The notes under the pieces were generated by a model. The model did no database searches. It saw only the letters and a list, made by a program, of their open reading frames with translations, and was not told the DNA's origin. This document shows positions 1 to 8,389 of a DNA stretch of 64,000 nt, in pieces (within the stretch, counting starts at the first letter, position 1; each line of letters opens with the position of its first letter). Made by a program: the position numbers and the translations under genes. The stretch is from Pseudanabaena sp. Chao 1811 (GTDB taxonomy: Bacteria > Cyanobacteriota > Cyanobacteriia > Pseudanabaenales > Pseudanabaenaceae): contig NZ_CP101416.1 of the NCBI RefSeq assembly GCF_027942295.1, forward strand, positions 2,652,501 to 2,716,500, read 5' to 3'.

Positions 1-2
1 TT

Positions 3-1034
3 GAGCCTGACTATTCGTTAAGTGCATATGACTATGAGTTACCTAGTGATCGCATTGCTCAAGATCCAGTTACACCGAGGGATACGTCGCGATTGTTGGT
101 AATTGGTCAAAATCGCGAATTACAGCATTGTCACTTTTACGATTTGCCCAAGTTCTTGGAGGCTGGTGACTTATTAGTTTTTAATAACACCAAGGTTATT
201 CCTGCCAGAATGTATGGGCATAAAATATCGGGCGTTCCTGTAGAAATTTTGTTGATGGAGCCAATTGGTCATGATCGATGGCTAGCTTTGGTTAAACCTG
301 GTAAGCGTTTACCAATTGGTAGCACGATTATATTTGCTGAGAATGTCAAGGCAACTGTTGAAGGGATTGAAACAACGACAAGGGCAAGGGAGTTACAATT
401 TCATATCCCTGATGGAGCTGATCTAGACAAGATTATTGATCAGCTAGGTAAGATTCCTCTGCCTCCCTATGTCACGGATTCCCATACGGAGTCTGACCGT
501 TATCAAACTATCTATGCAGAGGTGTCAGGGGCGATCGCAGCACCAACTGCGGGCTTACATTTTACAGATCAGTTATTTGAGAGATTACAGGATAAAGGCA
601 TTGACAAAGCTTTTGTAACTTTGCATGTGGGGATTGGAACATTTCGACCTGTAGAGACTGAGGATATTACGCAGCATGTGATGCATAACGAGTGGTGTGA
701 AGTGTCTGAGGAGACTATATCTAAAATCAAAGAAACTAAAATGCGTGGTGGGCGTGTGATTGGCGTGGGTAGTACGGTGGCTCGCTCTCTAGAAAGTTCA
801 AACTTTAAAGCATTTAAGGGGAAAACTAATTTGATGATTTACCCAGGATATGAATGGAAAGTATTAGATGGAATGGTTACGAATTTTCATTTGCCGAAGT
901 CAACTTTATTGATGATGGTATCTTCGTTTTTAGGTAAGGATGGACGCGAATTTTTAATGTCTGTATATCAAGAAGCGATCGCCAAGGAGTATCGGTTTTA
1001 TTCTTTTGGTGATGCTATGTTGATATTTAAATGA
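3..1034 (+). CDS. queA: tRNA preQ1(34) S-adenosylmethionine ribosyltransferase-isomerase (5' partial)
   Basis: QueA transfers and isomerises the ribosyl group of SAM onto preQ1 at the wobble base of tRNA, making epoxyqueuosine in the cytoplasm. The frame is open from nucleotide 3 with no in-frame ATG, GTG or TTG before the conserved DYELP and RDTSRLLV segments. The true start is therefore outside the window, and a TTG at 93 inside RDTSRLLV is not the start. Family signatures seen include EVSGAIAAPTAGLHFT and HVGIGTFRPV, and the C-terminus ends normally with TGA at 1032. The gene converges on the next one with about 30 bp between. Family assignment is secure; only the N-terminus is missing. 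Confidence 0.95.
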   Translation, partial: EPDYSLSAYDYELPSDRIAQDPVTPRDTSRLLVIGQNRELQHCHFYDLPKFLEAGDLLVFNNTKVIPARMYGHKISGVPVEILLMEPIGHDRWLALVKPGKRLPIGSTIIFAENVKATVEGIETTTRARELQFHIPDGADLDKIIDQLGKIPLPPYVTDSHTESDRYQTIYAEVSGAIAAPTAGLHFTDQLFERLQDKGIDKAFVTLHVGIGTFRPVETEDITQHVMHNEWCEVSEETISKIKETKMRGGRVIGVGSTVARSLESSNFKAFKGKTNLMIYPGYEWKVLDGMVTNFHLPKSTLLMMVSSFLGKDGREFLMSVYQEAIAKEYRFYSFGDAMLIFK

Positions 1035-1063
1035 ATTTAGGCAATTTGCTCCAAAATTGGTTG

Positions 1064-1873
1064 TTATAAATACATGTAGTAATTAATTTCAGATGGGGCG
1101 ATTGCTAGCATTAATTTTTGTGTGATTCGGACTAGGGATAATCGTTTTAAGGCTATTTCGCGATTGACTCCAAAAATTTGGCATTGATCATAAAATTCCA
1201 AAAAGGATAGTGCTAGCGATCGCGATAATTTAGAACGAAATTTAGGAGTAATTGGTACAAGGGAAATTTTATTGTCTAAATCTAGAAATTCAACGATCGC
1301 GAGATTCTGCATATATAAACTAATCTCATGGGGGTCTGTGAACCTTTGATTTGGAGTTGTAGGGCTATTAATAATTTCTGATTGATATTCATAGGGAATC
1401 AAATTTTCTCTATATGCCAATCTAATTAAGGCGCAGCAACGGGCATAGGCATATTGTTGTATTGGTTCAGGAAGTTTTGAGTCGTTCATTGCTATATGGC
1501 TCTTGACCCAGAACCCCTGAAAATATTCAATGCCTTCGATTAGGAAATCTTCCAGAATTTTTATATTTGACAACATATATTGCTCACTTAAGCAAATATT
1601 CAGCCAACCTTTGCCAAAGACTTTGATCTGCCATTGCGCTGCTATTTGTGGATTTTGCGAACATTTTTTGACGATCGCTTCGGCAATGTGCAAGGAATCG
1701 ACGCTCAATTTGTTAGAGATTGCTAAGGCAATTGGCGATGTGTAATGGGCATCATATTTGGGATAGCAAATATTGATTGGTATTTCGCTAGGGGTAAGCG
1801 AAGTTTGGAATGCTAAATAAATGCTATTGGAGATCTCAGTTTGGATATTGAGGGATGGAGAGATAAATTTCAC
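1064..1873 (-). CDS. ArgRS-like DALR anticodon-binding domain protein lacking the catalytic domain
   Basis: The 269-residue protein resembles two non-catalytic parts of arginyl-tRNA synthetase. Residues about 40-97 look like the N-terminal Add-1 region (YTSPIALAIS, then FGKGWLNICLS). Residues about 138-269 look like the DALR helical anticodon-binding domain (QQYAYARCCALIRLAYRE). No Rossmann fold, HIGH or KMSKS motif is present, and no frame remnant of one is visible, so this looks like a stand-alone protein rather than a broken argS. It starts 11 bp after the K+ channel gene ends, so the two are probably co-transcribed. I infer tRNA or RNA binding; the function is unknown. A divergent family with only chance similarity is possible. 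Confidence 0.7.
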   Translation of the reverse strand: MKFISPSLNIQTEISNSIYLAFQTSLTPSEIPINICYPKYDAHYTSPIALAISNKLSVDSLHIAEAIVKKCSQNPQIAAQWQIKVFGKGWLNICLSEQYMLSNIKILEDFLIEGIEYFQGFWVKSHIAMNDSKLPEPIQQYAYARCCALIRLAYRENLIPYEYQSEIINSPTTPNQRFTDPHEISLYMQNLAIVEFLDLDNKISLVPITPKFRSKLSRSLALSFLEFYDQCQIFGVNREIALKRLSLVRITQKLMLAIAPSEINYYMYL

Positions 1874-1884
1874 GTCTATATAGT

Positions 1885-2988
1885 CTATTTAGTGCGTGGC
1901 AACCTGAGAATATTTTGCTCGTGGTGGAGAGGACTAAGAATCTGATTGAGTGCTCGGAGTTGTTCAGGGGTTCCCATCGAAATTAGTACATCGCCTTGCA
2001 AAATCTCAGTGTTACCATCTGGCCCTGCGATGATATCCCCATCGGCGCGACGAATTGCTAAGACCAATGCCCCCGTTTGCGATCGCAGGCTGGCTTTCTT
2101 GAGAGACATACCCACATAACTCGGTTCATCAATGCGATATTCCTCAATATAAAATGAGCGATTTGAACCTGCAATAATTCCATCTACAAAATCCATTACT
2201 TGTGGGCGTAAAGCCACTGCTGCCATCCGTTTACCGCCTGTAATATAGGGGGAAATTACTTCGTCTGCCCCACCACGGCGTAACTTTTTCATAGACTCTT
2301 CGGTACTTGCCCTTGCGATCGCTCTGATCTCAGGGTTTAAGGTTTTTGCCGATAACACGGTGTAGAGATTTTCAGCATCCGAAGGTAAAGCTGCCACAAT
2401 GCAAATAGCTCGTTCAATTCCTGCTAGCAATAAAGTGTTATCGAGAGCAGCATCGCCTTGTAGAGCTGGATATCCTGCTTGCTCAGCCTGATCGATCGCT
2501 ATAGGGTCGCTATCAATGACTACAAATGAAATTTCTCCCTCAGCTGCAAATTCGGCTGTGACCTGTCGCCCCGTTCGTCCAAAGCCACAAACTATGTAAT
2601 GTTTGTCTAGTGATTCCATGATTCTTTTCTGCCGCCTTGCCTGAAAAATATTATAGATATGACCATTGGCGATCGCGGTTGTAAACTGAGCCGCAATGTA
2701 ACTAATACTAATCACCCCCATTATGATTAAAGCAAGTGTAAATATTCGTCCTTCAGTATGGAGGGGATTCGTTTCTCCATAACCAATGGTTGCAAGGGTA
2801 ATGATTGTCATGTAGAGGGCATCAAACCAGCTCCAGCCTTCGAGTAGGTGATAGCCCAATGTTCCAACTACTACTAGCCCAACTAAAATCCCAATATTAG
2901 TAAGTAAAGTACGCTGATATTGTAATAACTCACGCTGTAAAACAATTGGTTGTAACTGTTGGTAGTTAAGAGAACTTTTAGGAAGCAT
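1885..2988 (-). CDS. Two-TM potassium channel with RCK (TrkA-N/TrkA-C) domains
   Basis: Inner-membrane K+ channel of the Kch/MthK type. The sequence shows TM1 at about residues 28-48, a pore loop with the selectivity filter TIGYGE at 67-72, TM2 at about 82-103, then a cytoplasmic RCK_N domain opening with the nucleotide-binding GFGRTG at 135-140, and an RCK_C domain at about 275-360. At 367 residues it is complete for this architecture. The ATG start lies just before a hydrophilic N-terminus. It is the first gene of a likely two-gene unit with the ArgRS-like protein. The gating ligand (NAD, Ca2+ or c-di-AMP in relatives) cannot be told from sequence. Confidence 0.9.
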   Translation of the reverse strand: MLPKSSLNYQQLQPIVLQRELLQYQRTLLTNIGILVGLVVVGTLGYHLLEGWSWFDALYMTIITLATIGYGETNPLHTEGRIFTLALIIMGVISISYIAAQFTTAIANGHIYNIFQARRQKRIMESLDKHYIVCGFGRTGRQVTAEFAAEGEISFVVIDSDPIAIDQAEQAGYPALQGDAALDNTLLLAGIERAICIVAALPSDAENLYTVLSAKTLNPEIRAIARASTEESMKKLRRGGADEVISPYITGGKRMAAVALRPQVMDFVDGIIAGSNRSFYIEEYRIDEPSYVGMSLKKASLRSQTGALVLAIRRADGDIIAGPDGNTEILQGDVLISMGTPEQLRALNQILSPLHHEQNILRLPRTK

Positions 2989-3329
2989 ATATATCTGTAC
3001 TGTAGCCTGTAAGTAATTTAACTAAGAACGCAATTAAAAAAAATGTTAAGCTGCTTATAGCAATCCTAATTGGGCTTAGAATCACTTCTACTAAAACTGC
3101 CTATTACTTTGATTTAGTTCATTTGGACTGTCTAGCTAAGTTCATTCTTCCTTTGAGCAATTTTCAAATAAACACAAGATTATTTGAAAATTACCAACTG
3201 ACTCTATTTAGAGAATTTGGGGTTTCGATTTGTTATGTTCAAATTAGAAATCGCTATGGTTAGGAGGAAGCGTTGTAGCATAAGTCTGAATACTTAGTCC
3301 CTATAGATGCTGTCACTCAAGAGACAAGT
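2989..3329. other. Intergenic region with one strong hairpin
   Basis: Divergent promoter region between the K+ channel and the 180-residue protein. It holds a perfect 13-bp inverted repeat (3159-3171 with 3180-3192, 8-nt loop) that is AT-rich and lacks a T-run, so it is not an obvious terminator. An AGGAGGA at about 3261 looks like a ribosome-binding site but the only codons after it (TTG TAG) give no reading frame. No small gene or known RNA was recognised. Confidence 0.5.
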
Positions 3330-3872
3330 ATGACATCAGAGCCACCTTCAGACATTACACAAGCTAATCGTGTTGTTACTTCTCCTTATCGTTCTGCCGT
3401 CGATATTAATGACGATAATTTAGAGAAGTTTCACACTTGGACTGGATATAACACTCATACCGATATGAGTAGCAACACGAAATTCCAAATGCGAGATTTT
3501 CATATTGATTTAGGTATGGCAGTTATTGGGTTTGGTGTGTTGTGCGGATGGGAACTGCGATCGCGAAAAATTGATTTTAAGGGTAAAACCCATATTATTT
3601 ATGAATTAAGGGGCGATACTGATCCGCAAGCTGTGCCAATGTTGCGTCAGAATTGTAGTGATGAAATGGCAACATTTTTGCATAGCCGCTTAATTAGAAC
3701 TTTAGACTTTTTGCGTTCCTGTTCAAAATTCTCTGGGATTCCCCATGTCCATATCATATCGATCCGCAATCACTATGTTATGAGTGCGGTATGGCGACCA
3801 TATCAAAATAAAATTTGGATGATCCCCATTGATCAAATTGAGGGTTTATCTTTTTCTAATCATTTAATCTAG
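3330..3872 (+). CDS. Unrecognised 180-residue protein
   Basis: I do not recognise this family. The protein is soluble in appearance, with no signal peptide and no clear membrane helix. Residues about 30-55 are rich in Thr, Asn and His, and the middle carries GFGVLCGWELRSRK followed by alternating hydrophobic stretches that suggest a mixed alpha/beta fold. The ATG start is chosen because it opens the frame after a run of stops; the upstream AAGAGACAAG is only a weak ribosome-binding site. It lies upstream of rsmD on the same strand with about 90 bp between. Codon use matches its neighbours, so it is probably a real, lineage-restricted gene. Confidence 0.6.
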   Translation: MTSEPPSDITQANRVVTSPYRSAVDINDDNLEKFHTWTGYNTHTDMSSNTKFQMRDFHIDLGMAVIGFGVLCGWELRSRKIDFKGKTHIIYELRGDTDPQAVPMLRQNCSDEMATFLHSRLIRTLDFLRSCSKFSGIPHVHIISIRNHYVMSAVWRPYQNKIWMIPIDQIEGLSFSNHLI

Positions 3873-3962
3873 ATTTTGTAGGACACAGCGCTTGTTACTG
3901 TGTGCTACATCATAAACTTTTTATTTCAATCTCATTATTTCAATCTCAAAAAGCTTACTTAA

Positions 3963-4499
3963 GTGTCTATTCGCATTAAAGGCGATCGCGCGATCAAAAC
4001 ACCAACGGGTTTATCTACGCGCCCAACGCCAAGTAAGGTGAGGGCGGCGGTTTTTAATATTCTTCAAAACCATATTAACGGTGCAAATTGGTTAGATATT
4101 TGTGCTGGTTCAGGGGCGATGGGGGCAGAGGCTCTAGTTCGTGGTGCTAATCAGGTTGTGGGGATTGAACTATCGGCGATCGCTTGTCGAATTGTGAATG
4201 AAAATTGGCAAAAAGTTGCGAAACCCCATCAAGCTTTTCAAGTGATTAAAGGTGATGCTGTGAAAGTTTTGCCAAAATTACAGCCTAAATTTTTTGACTT
4301 AGTTTATTTTGATCCGCCCTACCAAAGCGATTTATATCAACCTGTACTCCAAACTTTGCCACCATTGCTTGCTGAGGATGCGATTGTGATTGCCGAATGC
4401 GATCGCTTACGTCCGCTTCCTGATGTGATTAGCGATTTGGTTTGTAGTGATCGTCGCCAGTATGGACAAACTTCTTTAGTTTTTTACCGATTGACGTAA
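3963..4499 (+). CDS. rsmD: 16S rRNA (guanine(966)-N(2))-methyltransferase
   Basis: RsmD methylates G966 of 16S rRNA using SAM during small-subunit assembly. The N-terminal RIKGDRAIKTPTG and RPTPSKVRAAVFNIL segments are family hallmarks. The Rossmann SAM site is seen in LDICAGSGAMGAEALVRGA and the catalytic DPPY motif in YFDPPYQSD. The start is GTG at 3963; no ATG precedes the conserved N-terminus. Length (178 residues) is normal. The 3' end is only 6 bp from the convergent DUF4278 gene, with no room for an independent terminator. Confidence 0.93.
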   Translation: MSIRIKGDRAIKTPTGLSTRPTPSKVRAAVFNILQNHINGANWLDICAGSGAMGAEALVRGANQVVGIELSAIACRIVNENWQKVAKPHQAFQVIKGDAVKVLPKLQPKFFDLVYFDPPYQSDLYQPVLQTLPPLLAEDAIVIAECDRLRPLPDVISDLVCSDRRQYGQTSLVFYRLT

Positions 4500-4505
4500 G
4501 GAACC

Positions 4506-5048
4506 TCAATCGATATATGAGCCACGATATTTCATTCTTTCTTTGGGCTTTGCCGATTTTTGGATTGGTTGATCTGTTGAGAGGGAGTCCTTTGACGTAG
4601 TTGAGGAAGTATCGCTATTAGTAATGATTGCGCCTCGATATTTAATAACAGGTGGTGCGCTATTATCACTCTGGTTATTACTTTGGTTAGTTGCTTGTTT
4701 AGGTGCTAAATCTTCAGGCTTGTATTGAATGCCTCTGTATTGCATCGTTTCTAAATCTTTATTAATGATCGCATTAGGCTCATTTGTATCAGAGTCTATA
4801 TCCTTATTAACCCGTGAAGTTTCATCGCGAAACCTTGATGCTGGTGGGGTGTAGATTTTGCCCAAAGCCTTGAAGCATAGGTAAGGAAATACAACAGCGA
4901 TCGCCAAAATCACAAACAGTGTATTTATGTTGGTGATCGTATGAGAAACGATATCTACATGGTTTTCTGAAGCCCATATCGAAGTCACAGAATAAATCGT
5001 GACAGCGGCAGCGATTTGCAAAGTGCGATAGATTGAGGACTTTTTCAT
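4506..5048 (-). CDS. Membrane-anchored protein with three DUF4278-like YRG motifs
   Basis: The 180-residue protein has two hydrophobic segments near the N-terminus (about residues 8-26 and 42-62), the first possibly a signal or anchor. A long polar tail rich in Ser, Asn and Asp follows. The tail carries three short motifs, MQYRGIQY, IKYRGAII and MKYRGSYID, the last at the very C-terminus. These match the YRG core of the cyanobacterial DUF4278 family. The function of DUF4278 is unknown. The gene is convergent with rsmD. The repeat of YRG cores in one chain suggests a binding motif displayed on a flexible linker, which is inference. Confidence 0.65.
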   Translation of the reverse strand: MKKSSIYRTLQIAAAVTIYSVTSIWASENHVDIVSHTITNINTLFVILAIAVVFPYLCFKALGKIYTPPASRFRDETSRVNKDIDSDTNEPNAIINKDLETMQYRGIQYKPEDLAPKQATNQSNNQSDNSAPPVIKYRGAIITNSDTSSTTSKDSLSTDQPIQKSAKPKERMKYRGSYID

Positions 5049-5203
5049 GCTGAATTTAATAACCGCTATACTCTACTAGGATATCGGTTATCTATGGTAG
5101 CGATCGCCATATTAGCTACGATTTTCAGACATCGTCATATATACCGATGCAAAAAGTGTTAACACTATGTTTTGAATCTAAAAACCTTACGGGGTTTATT
5201 TTT

Positions 5204-5306
5204 AATTTCATGAGATATATAAGGATGTGCAGAAAAATAAGGCAAAGATTTTTTGTGGTGCAGCAAAGCTACACCACAAAAAATCTTTGCCTTACCTCAT
5301 GAAATT
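5204..5306. repeat. Palindromic element with nested inverted repeats upstream of dedA
   Basis: An outer perfect 11-bp inverted repeat (5204-5214, AATTTCATGAG, with 5296-5306) encloses a near-perfect 23-bp hairpin (5238-5260 with 5272-5294). This is the organisation of a small non-autonomous element. It sits about 30 bp before the dedA start and contains a spurious in-frame ATG, so longer dedA starts should be ignored. No transposase is present. Confidence 0.7.
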
Positions 5307-5333
5307 GTTGTCATTCGTAATTTGGTAAACATA

Positions 5334-5948
5334 ATGCAGGAATGGATTACAAACACAATGAATTCCCTAGGCTATCTAGGGATCGGACTACTGATGTTTT
5401 TAGAAAATCTATTTCCGCCAATTCCCTCAGAGTTGATTATGCCCCTTGCGGGCTATACTGCGACTTTGCCGAATAGCCAAATTCAAGTACTGCCTGCGAT
5501 CGCTGTAGGCGTAATTGGGACGATTGTGGGAGCGATCCCTTGGTACTATGCTGGCTTGCTGTTGGGGCAACAGCGTCTGCAACTTTTGGCAGAACGTTAT
5601 GGTAAGTGGATTGGGATTTCTAGTGAAGACATCGGAAAATCAGTACGGTGGTTTCAAAAGCATGGTGCAAAAGCAGTCCTTTTGGGTCGCCTTGTCCCTG
5701 GAATTCGGACATTGATTTCGATTCCCGCAGGGATTAGCAAAATGCCAATAATTCCCTTCTTTTTCTACTCGACTATTGGCACAATTGGTTGGGTATCTCT
5801 ACTAACCTATGCAGGTTACTTTTTAGGGAAAAATTATGCACTAGTCGAAAAATACATAGATTTAATTAGCAAAATAGTTGTTGTTGGTCTTCTAGTTGCG
5901 ATCGCCTCATTTATTGGCTATCGGCTCTATAAGCGATCGCGTCCATAA
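5334..5948 (+). CDS. DedA-family membrane protein
   Basis: DedA proteins are integral inner-membrane proteins with membrane-homeostasis or lipid-flippase-like roles. The sequence has the typical N-terminal MFLENLFPPIPSELIMPLAG, the central GRLVPGIRTLISIPAGISKM signature with conserved Arg residues, and several hydrophobic spans up to a basic C-terminus. I use the ATG at 5334 because it starts the conserved region; an in-frame ATG at 5253 lies inside a palindromic repeat. The resulting length, 204 residues, is normal. It ends in a bidirectional terminator shared with convergent infA. Confidence 0.9.
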   Translation: MQEWITNTMNSLGYLGIGLLMFLENLFPPIPSELIMPLAGYTATLPNSQIQVLPAIAVGVIGTIVGAIPWYYAGLLLGQQRLQLLAERYGKWIGISSEDIGKSVRWFQKHGAKAVLLGRLVPGIRTLISIPAGISKMPIIPFFFYSTIGTIGWVSLLTYAGYFLGKNYALVEKYIDLISKIVVVGLLVAIASFIGYRLYKRSRP

Positions 5949-5982
5949 AAAATAAAAGCCCTCTAGAGGGCTTTTATTTTTT
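5947..5982. terminator. Bidirectional terminator between dedA and infA
   Basis: A 36-nt perfect palindrome (A-run, GCCCTCTAGAGGGC, T-run) starts within the dedA stop codon and ends 6 bp before the infA stop. With A/T runs on both sides it reads as a rho-independent terminator in both directions. This places the end of the ribosomal block at infA. Confidence 0.85.
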
Positions 5983-5988
5983 GAGTTT

Positions 5989-6228
5989 CTACTTTTTGCC
6001 GCCGCCTTGGTTCTTGAGGCGGTAAGTAATGCGTCCTTTAGTGAGGTCATAGGGTGTTAGCTCCACCTTAACGCGATCGCCTGGCAAAATCTTAATGTAG
6101 TTACGACGAATCTTACCCGAAATATGAGCAAGTACATTAAAGCCATTATCGAGGGCAACTCGAAACATAGCATTAGGAAGTGACTCAGTTACCGTCCCTT
6201 CCATTTCAATAGCATCTTCTTTTGACAA
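5989..6228 (-). CDS. infA: Translation initiation factor IF-1
   Basis: IF-1 is an S1-fold protein that binds the 30S A site during initiation. The 79 residues contain the conserved core [40 protein letters not shown] and [14 protein letters not shown]. It follows adk on the minus strand with about 80 bp between. In most cyanobacteria rpmJ, rpsM, rpsK, rpoA and rplQ follow infA. Here a terminator and the opposite-strand dedA follow instead, so the cluster ends here. Confidence 0.95.
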   Translation of the reverse strand: MSKEDAIEMEGTVTESLPNAMFRVALDNGFNVLAHISGKIRRNYIKILPGDRVKVELTPYDLTKGRITYRLKNQGGGKK

Positions 6229-6309
6229 ATAAACTCTCCAAAATTCAGTATAAGTTCTATATATTGCGATAATTTTATGAAGCTTAGCTCCATAAAATTA
6301 TCAGACTGC

Positions 6310-6867
6310 CTATGCAAGGAATTGTTTGATTGTTTCAGTTACTTCTGGCATCGACGGTGTGCCATCAATCTGCTTAACCTTATGACCATAAAATTCTAGC
6401 AGAGGTCTTGTTTTGGCATTGTATTCCTCCAATCGATTCTTGATTACATCTTCAGTGTCATCAGCACGTCCTTGATCAATTGCCCTTGCTTTGAGGCGAT
6501 CGATCAAAAACTGATCTGGTACATCGAGATTAATCACGGAATCGTAGGGTTGATTCAATTCTGCTAGTAAAACATCTAAGGCTTCAGCTTGGGCAACTGT
6601 GCGTGGAAATCCGTCGAGAATCCAACCAGATTGAGTGTCAGGTTGTCTCAAGCGCGACTCGATCACTTCAATTACTACAGCATCAGGAACTAGTCTGCCA
6701 GAGTCACTATAGGACTTAACCTTTAGCCCTAACTCCGTACCTTGCTTAATTTCAGCTCGAAAAATATCACCAGGTGCAATTTTGGGTACTTGCCATTCAG
6801 TAGCCAAAATTTCGCCTTGTGTACCCTTACCAGCCCCAGGGGGACCCATCAAAATCACTCTAGGCAT
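6310..6867 (-). CDS. adk: Adenylate kinase, short-LID form
   Basis: Adk interconverts ATP plus AMP and two ADP in the cytoplasm. The P-loop GPPGAGKGTQ is at residues 7-16, the AMP-binding stretch includes GWILDGFPRTVAQAE, and the LID is short (about 127-137) without the zinc-type insertion, giving 185 residues as usual in cyanobacteria. The start overlaps the secY stop by one base (TAATG), so translation is probably coupled. The secY-adk-infA order is the standard one. Confidence 0.96.
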   Translation of the reverse strand: MPRVILMGPPGAGKGTQGEILATEWQVPKIAPGDIFRAEIKQGTELGLKVKSYSDSGRLVPDAVVIEVIESRLRQPDTQSGWILDGFPRTVAQAEALDVLLAELNQPYDSVINLDVPDQFLIDRLKARAIDQGRADDTEDVIKNRLEEYNAKTRPLLEFYGHKVKQIDGTPSMPEVTETIKQFLA

Positions 6868-8207
6868 TATTGTTTAACCATACCTTCATAACGTTGAGAA
6901 ATTACATATGTTTGAATTTGTTTTGAAGTTTCGATCGCCACACCAACCAAAATCAGTAAAGAAGTTGCACCAATACCACTAAAGGTAGATACACCAGTTG
7001 CCTTTTCCAAGGCACTAGGAATAATGGCAATTCCACATAGGAATATCGAACCGAGTAGGGTTAGTCGGTTTAAAACACCACTGATGTAATCAGAAGTTGC
7101 TTTACCTGGACGTACTGTCGGAATGCTGCTACCCATTTTCTTGAGGTTTTGCGATAACTCAATCGGATTCAACACAAGTGTCGAATAGAAGAAACTAAAG
7201 CCCAAAATCAGTAGCATATACACGGGAATGTGACCCGCACCGCTAGGAGAAATCCAAGTGGCGATCGATACAAATACTTCGTTATTAATACTTTGGCTTA
7301 AATAGGCAGGCAAGATCATCACCGATGAAGCAAAGATGATAGGCATAACCCCGCCTTGGTTTAAGCGCAAGGGTAAATAAGATGCTTGTTCCCGATAGAG
7401 CTTGCGTCCCACTTGACGACGTGCTGAGATAATCGGAATCCGTCTTGTCCCTTCTTGCACAAATACAATGCCAATGATCATGATCAAGAAGATCACTAGC
7501 AATAAGATTACTCCGCCAACTCGCGAACTATCTTTTTGAGCAAGAGAGATCGTATCCCCCAAGGACTTTGGTAGGTTAGCGACAATACTAATAAAGATAA
7601 GTAAGGATGCGCCGTTACCAACGCCTTTCTCAGTAATTAGCTCACCTGCCCACATCACAAACATAGAACCTGCCGCTAAAGCAACAGTTGTCTGAAAAAT
7701 GAAGCTAGAGAAAATTACCCTACCATCACCAATCGTGAGCCAATTGGAACTGACCTCTGATAGTACCCCTGAGTTTTGTACCCAGACTCCTAAACCCCAA
7801 CTTTGAATGATCGCCCAGACAAAGGCAACATAGCGAGTATATTGAGAAATCTTTCTTCTACCAGCTTCACCTTCGTTTTTTTGAAGATTTTCTAAGGTTG
7901 GTAATGCTGAAGTCATCAACTGCATGATGATTGAAGCATTAATAAATGGCAAAATGCCAAGGGCAAAAATACCAAGTAGTGACAAGCCACCACCTGAGAA
8001 AATATCTAAGAAATTAACTACAGCGTTATTTCTGACAATTTCTGTAAATCTTAGGCGATCTACTCCTGGTAATGGTAAATAAATGCCTAATCTAACTAAT
8101 ATCAAAACGCCCACAGTAACTAACAAACGTCCCCGCAATCCTGCGGCTTGAGCCATTTGTAAAAAAGTTTCTTGGGCTGTCGGAGTTTTGCCTTTGCTGA
8201 CAACCAT
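6867..8207 (-). CDS. secY: Preprotein translocase subunit SecY
   Basis: SecY forms the protein-conducting channel of the SecYEG translocon in plasma and thylakoid membranes. The 446-residue sequence has about ten hydrophobic spans and family segments such as LPGVDRLRFTE near the N-terminus, FALGILPFINASIIMQL for TM2, and GTRRIPIISARRQVGRK in a cytoplasmic loop. It is 183 bp downstream of rplO. That gap holds a strong hairpin followed by T residues, so secY-adk-infA may have a separate promoter or be partly attenuated. Confidence 0.97.
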   Translation of the reverse strand: MVVSKGKTPTAQETFLQMAQAAGLRGRLLVTVGVLILVRLGIYLPLPGVDRLRFTEIVRNNAVVNFLDIFSGGGLSLLGIFALGILPFINASIIMQLMTSALPTLENLQKNEGEAGRRKISQYTRYVAFVWAIIQSWGLGVWVQNSGVLSEVSSNWLTIGDGRVIFSSFIFQTTVALAAGSMFVMWAGELITEKGVGNGASLLIFISIVANLPKSLGDTISLAQKDSSRVGGVILLLVIFLIMIIGIVFVQEGTRRIPIISARRQVGRKLYREQASYLPLRLNQGGVMPIIFASSVMILPAYLSQSINNEVFVSIATWISPSGAGHIPVYMLLILGFSFFYSTLVLNPIELSQNLKKMGSSIPTVRPGKATSDYISGVLNRLTLLGSIFLCGIAIIPSALEKATGVSTFSGIGATSLLILVGVAIETSKQIQTYVISQRYEGMVKQ

Positions 8208-8336
8208 AACTAAACTTACCTCAAGGCTAATGGTCTATGGATTAGGGTAGGTGATGCTTTGCACTACCTACCCTAGCTATGAAATATATTGTAGTTCGAT
8301 GATGAACAGTGCAATGTGTAGTTATCTCAAAACGAA

Positions 8337-8387
8337 AAAAGAGAAAATGTGGCGAAGTGTCTAGCACCTCGCCACATTTTCTCTTTT
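8337..8387 (-). terminator. Hairpin with T-run between rplO and secY
   Basis: Inverted repeat of about 19 bp per arm (AAAAGAGAAAATGTGGCGA and its complement), beginning 2 bp after the rplO stop. Read on the minus strand it is followed by TTTTTT, the form of a rho-independent terminator or attenuator inside the ribosomal operon. The stem is only moderately GC-rich, so partial termination is as likely as full termination. Confidence 0.6.
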
Positions 8388-8389
8388 AC

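Noticed and set aside
5253-5333. Upstream ATG extending dedA by 27 codons
   Set aside because: The ATG and most of the extension lie in a palindromic repeat, and the conserved N-terminus starts at 5334.
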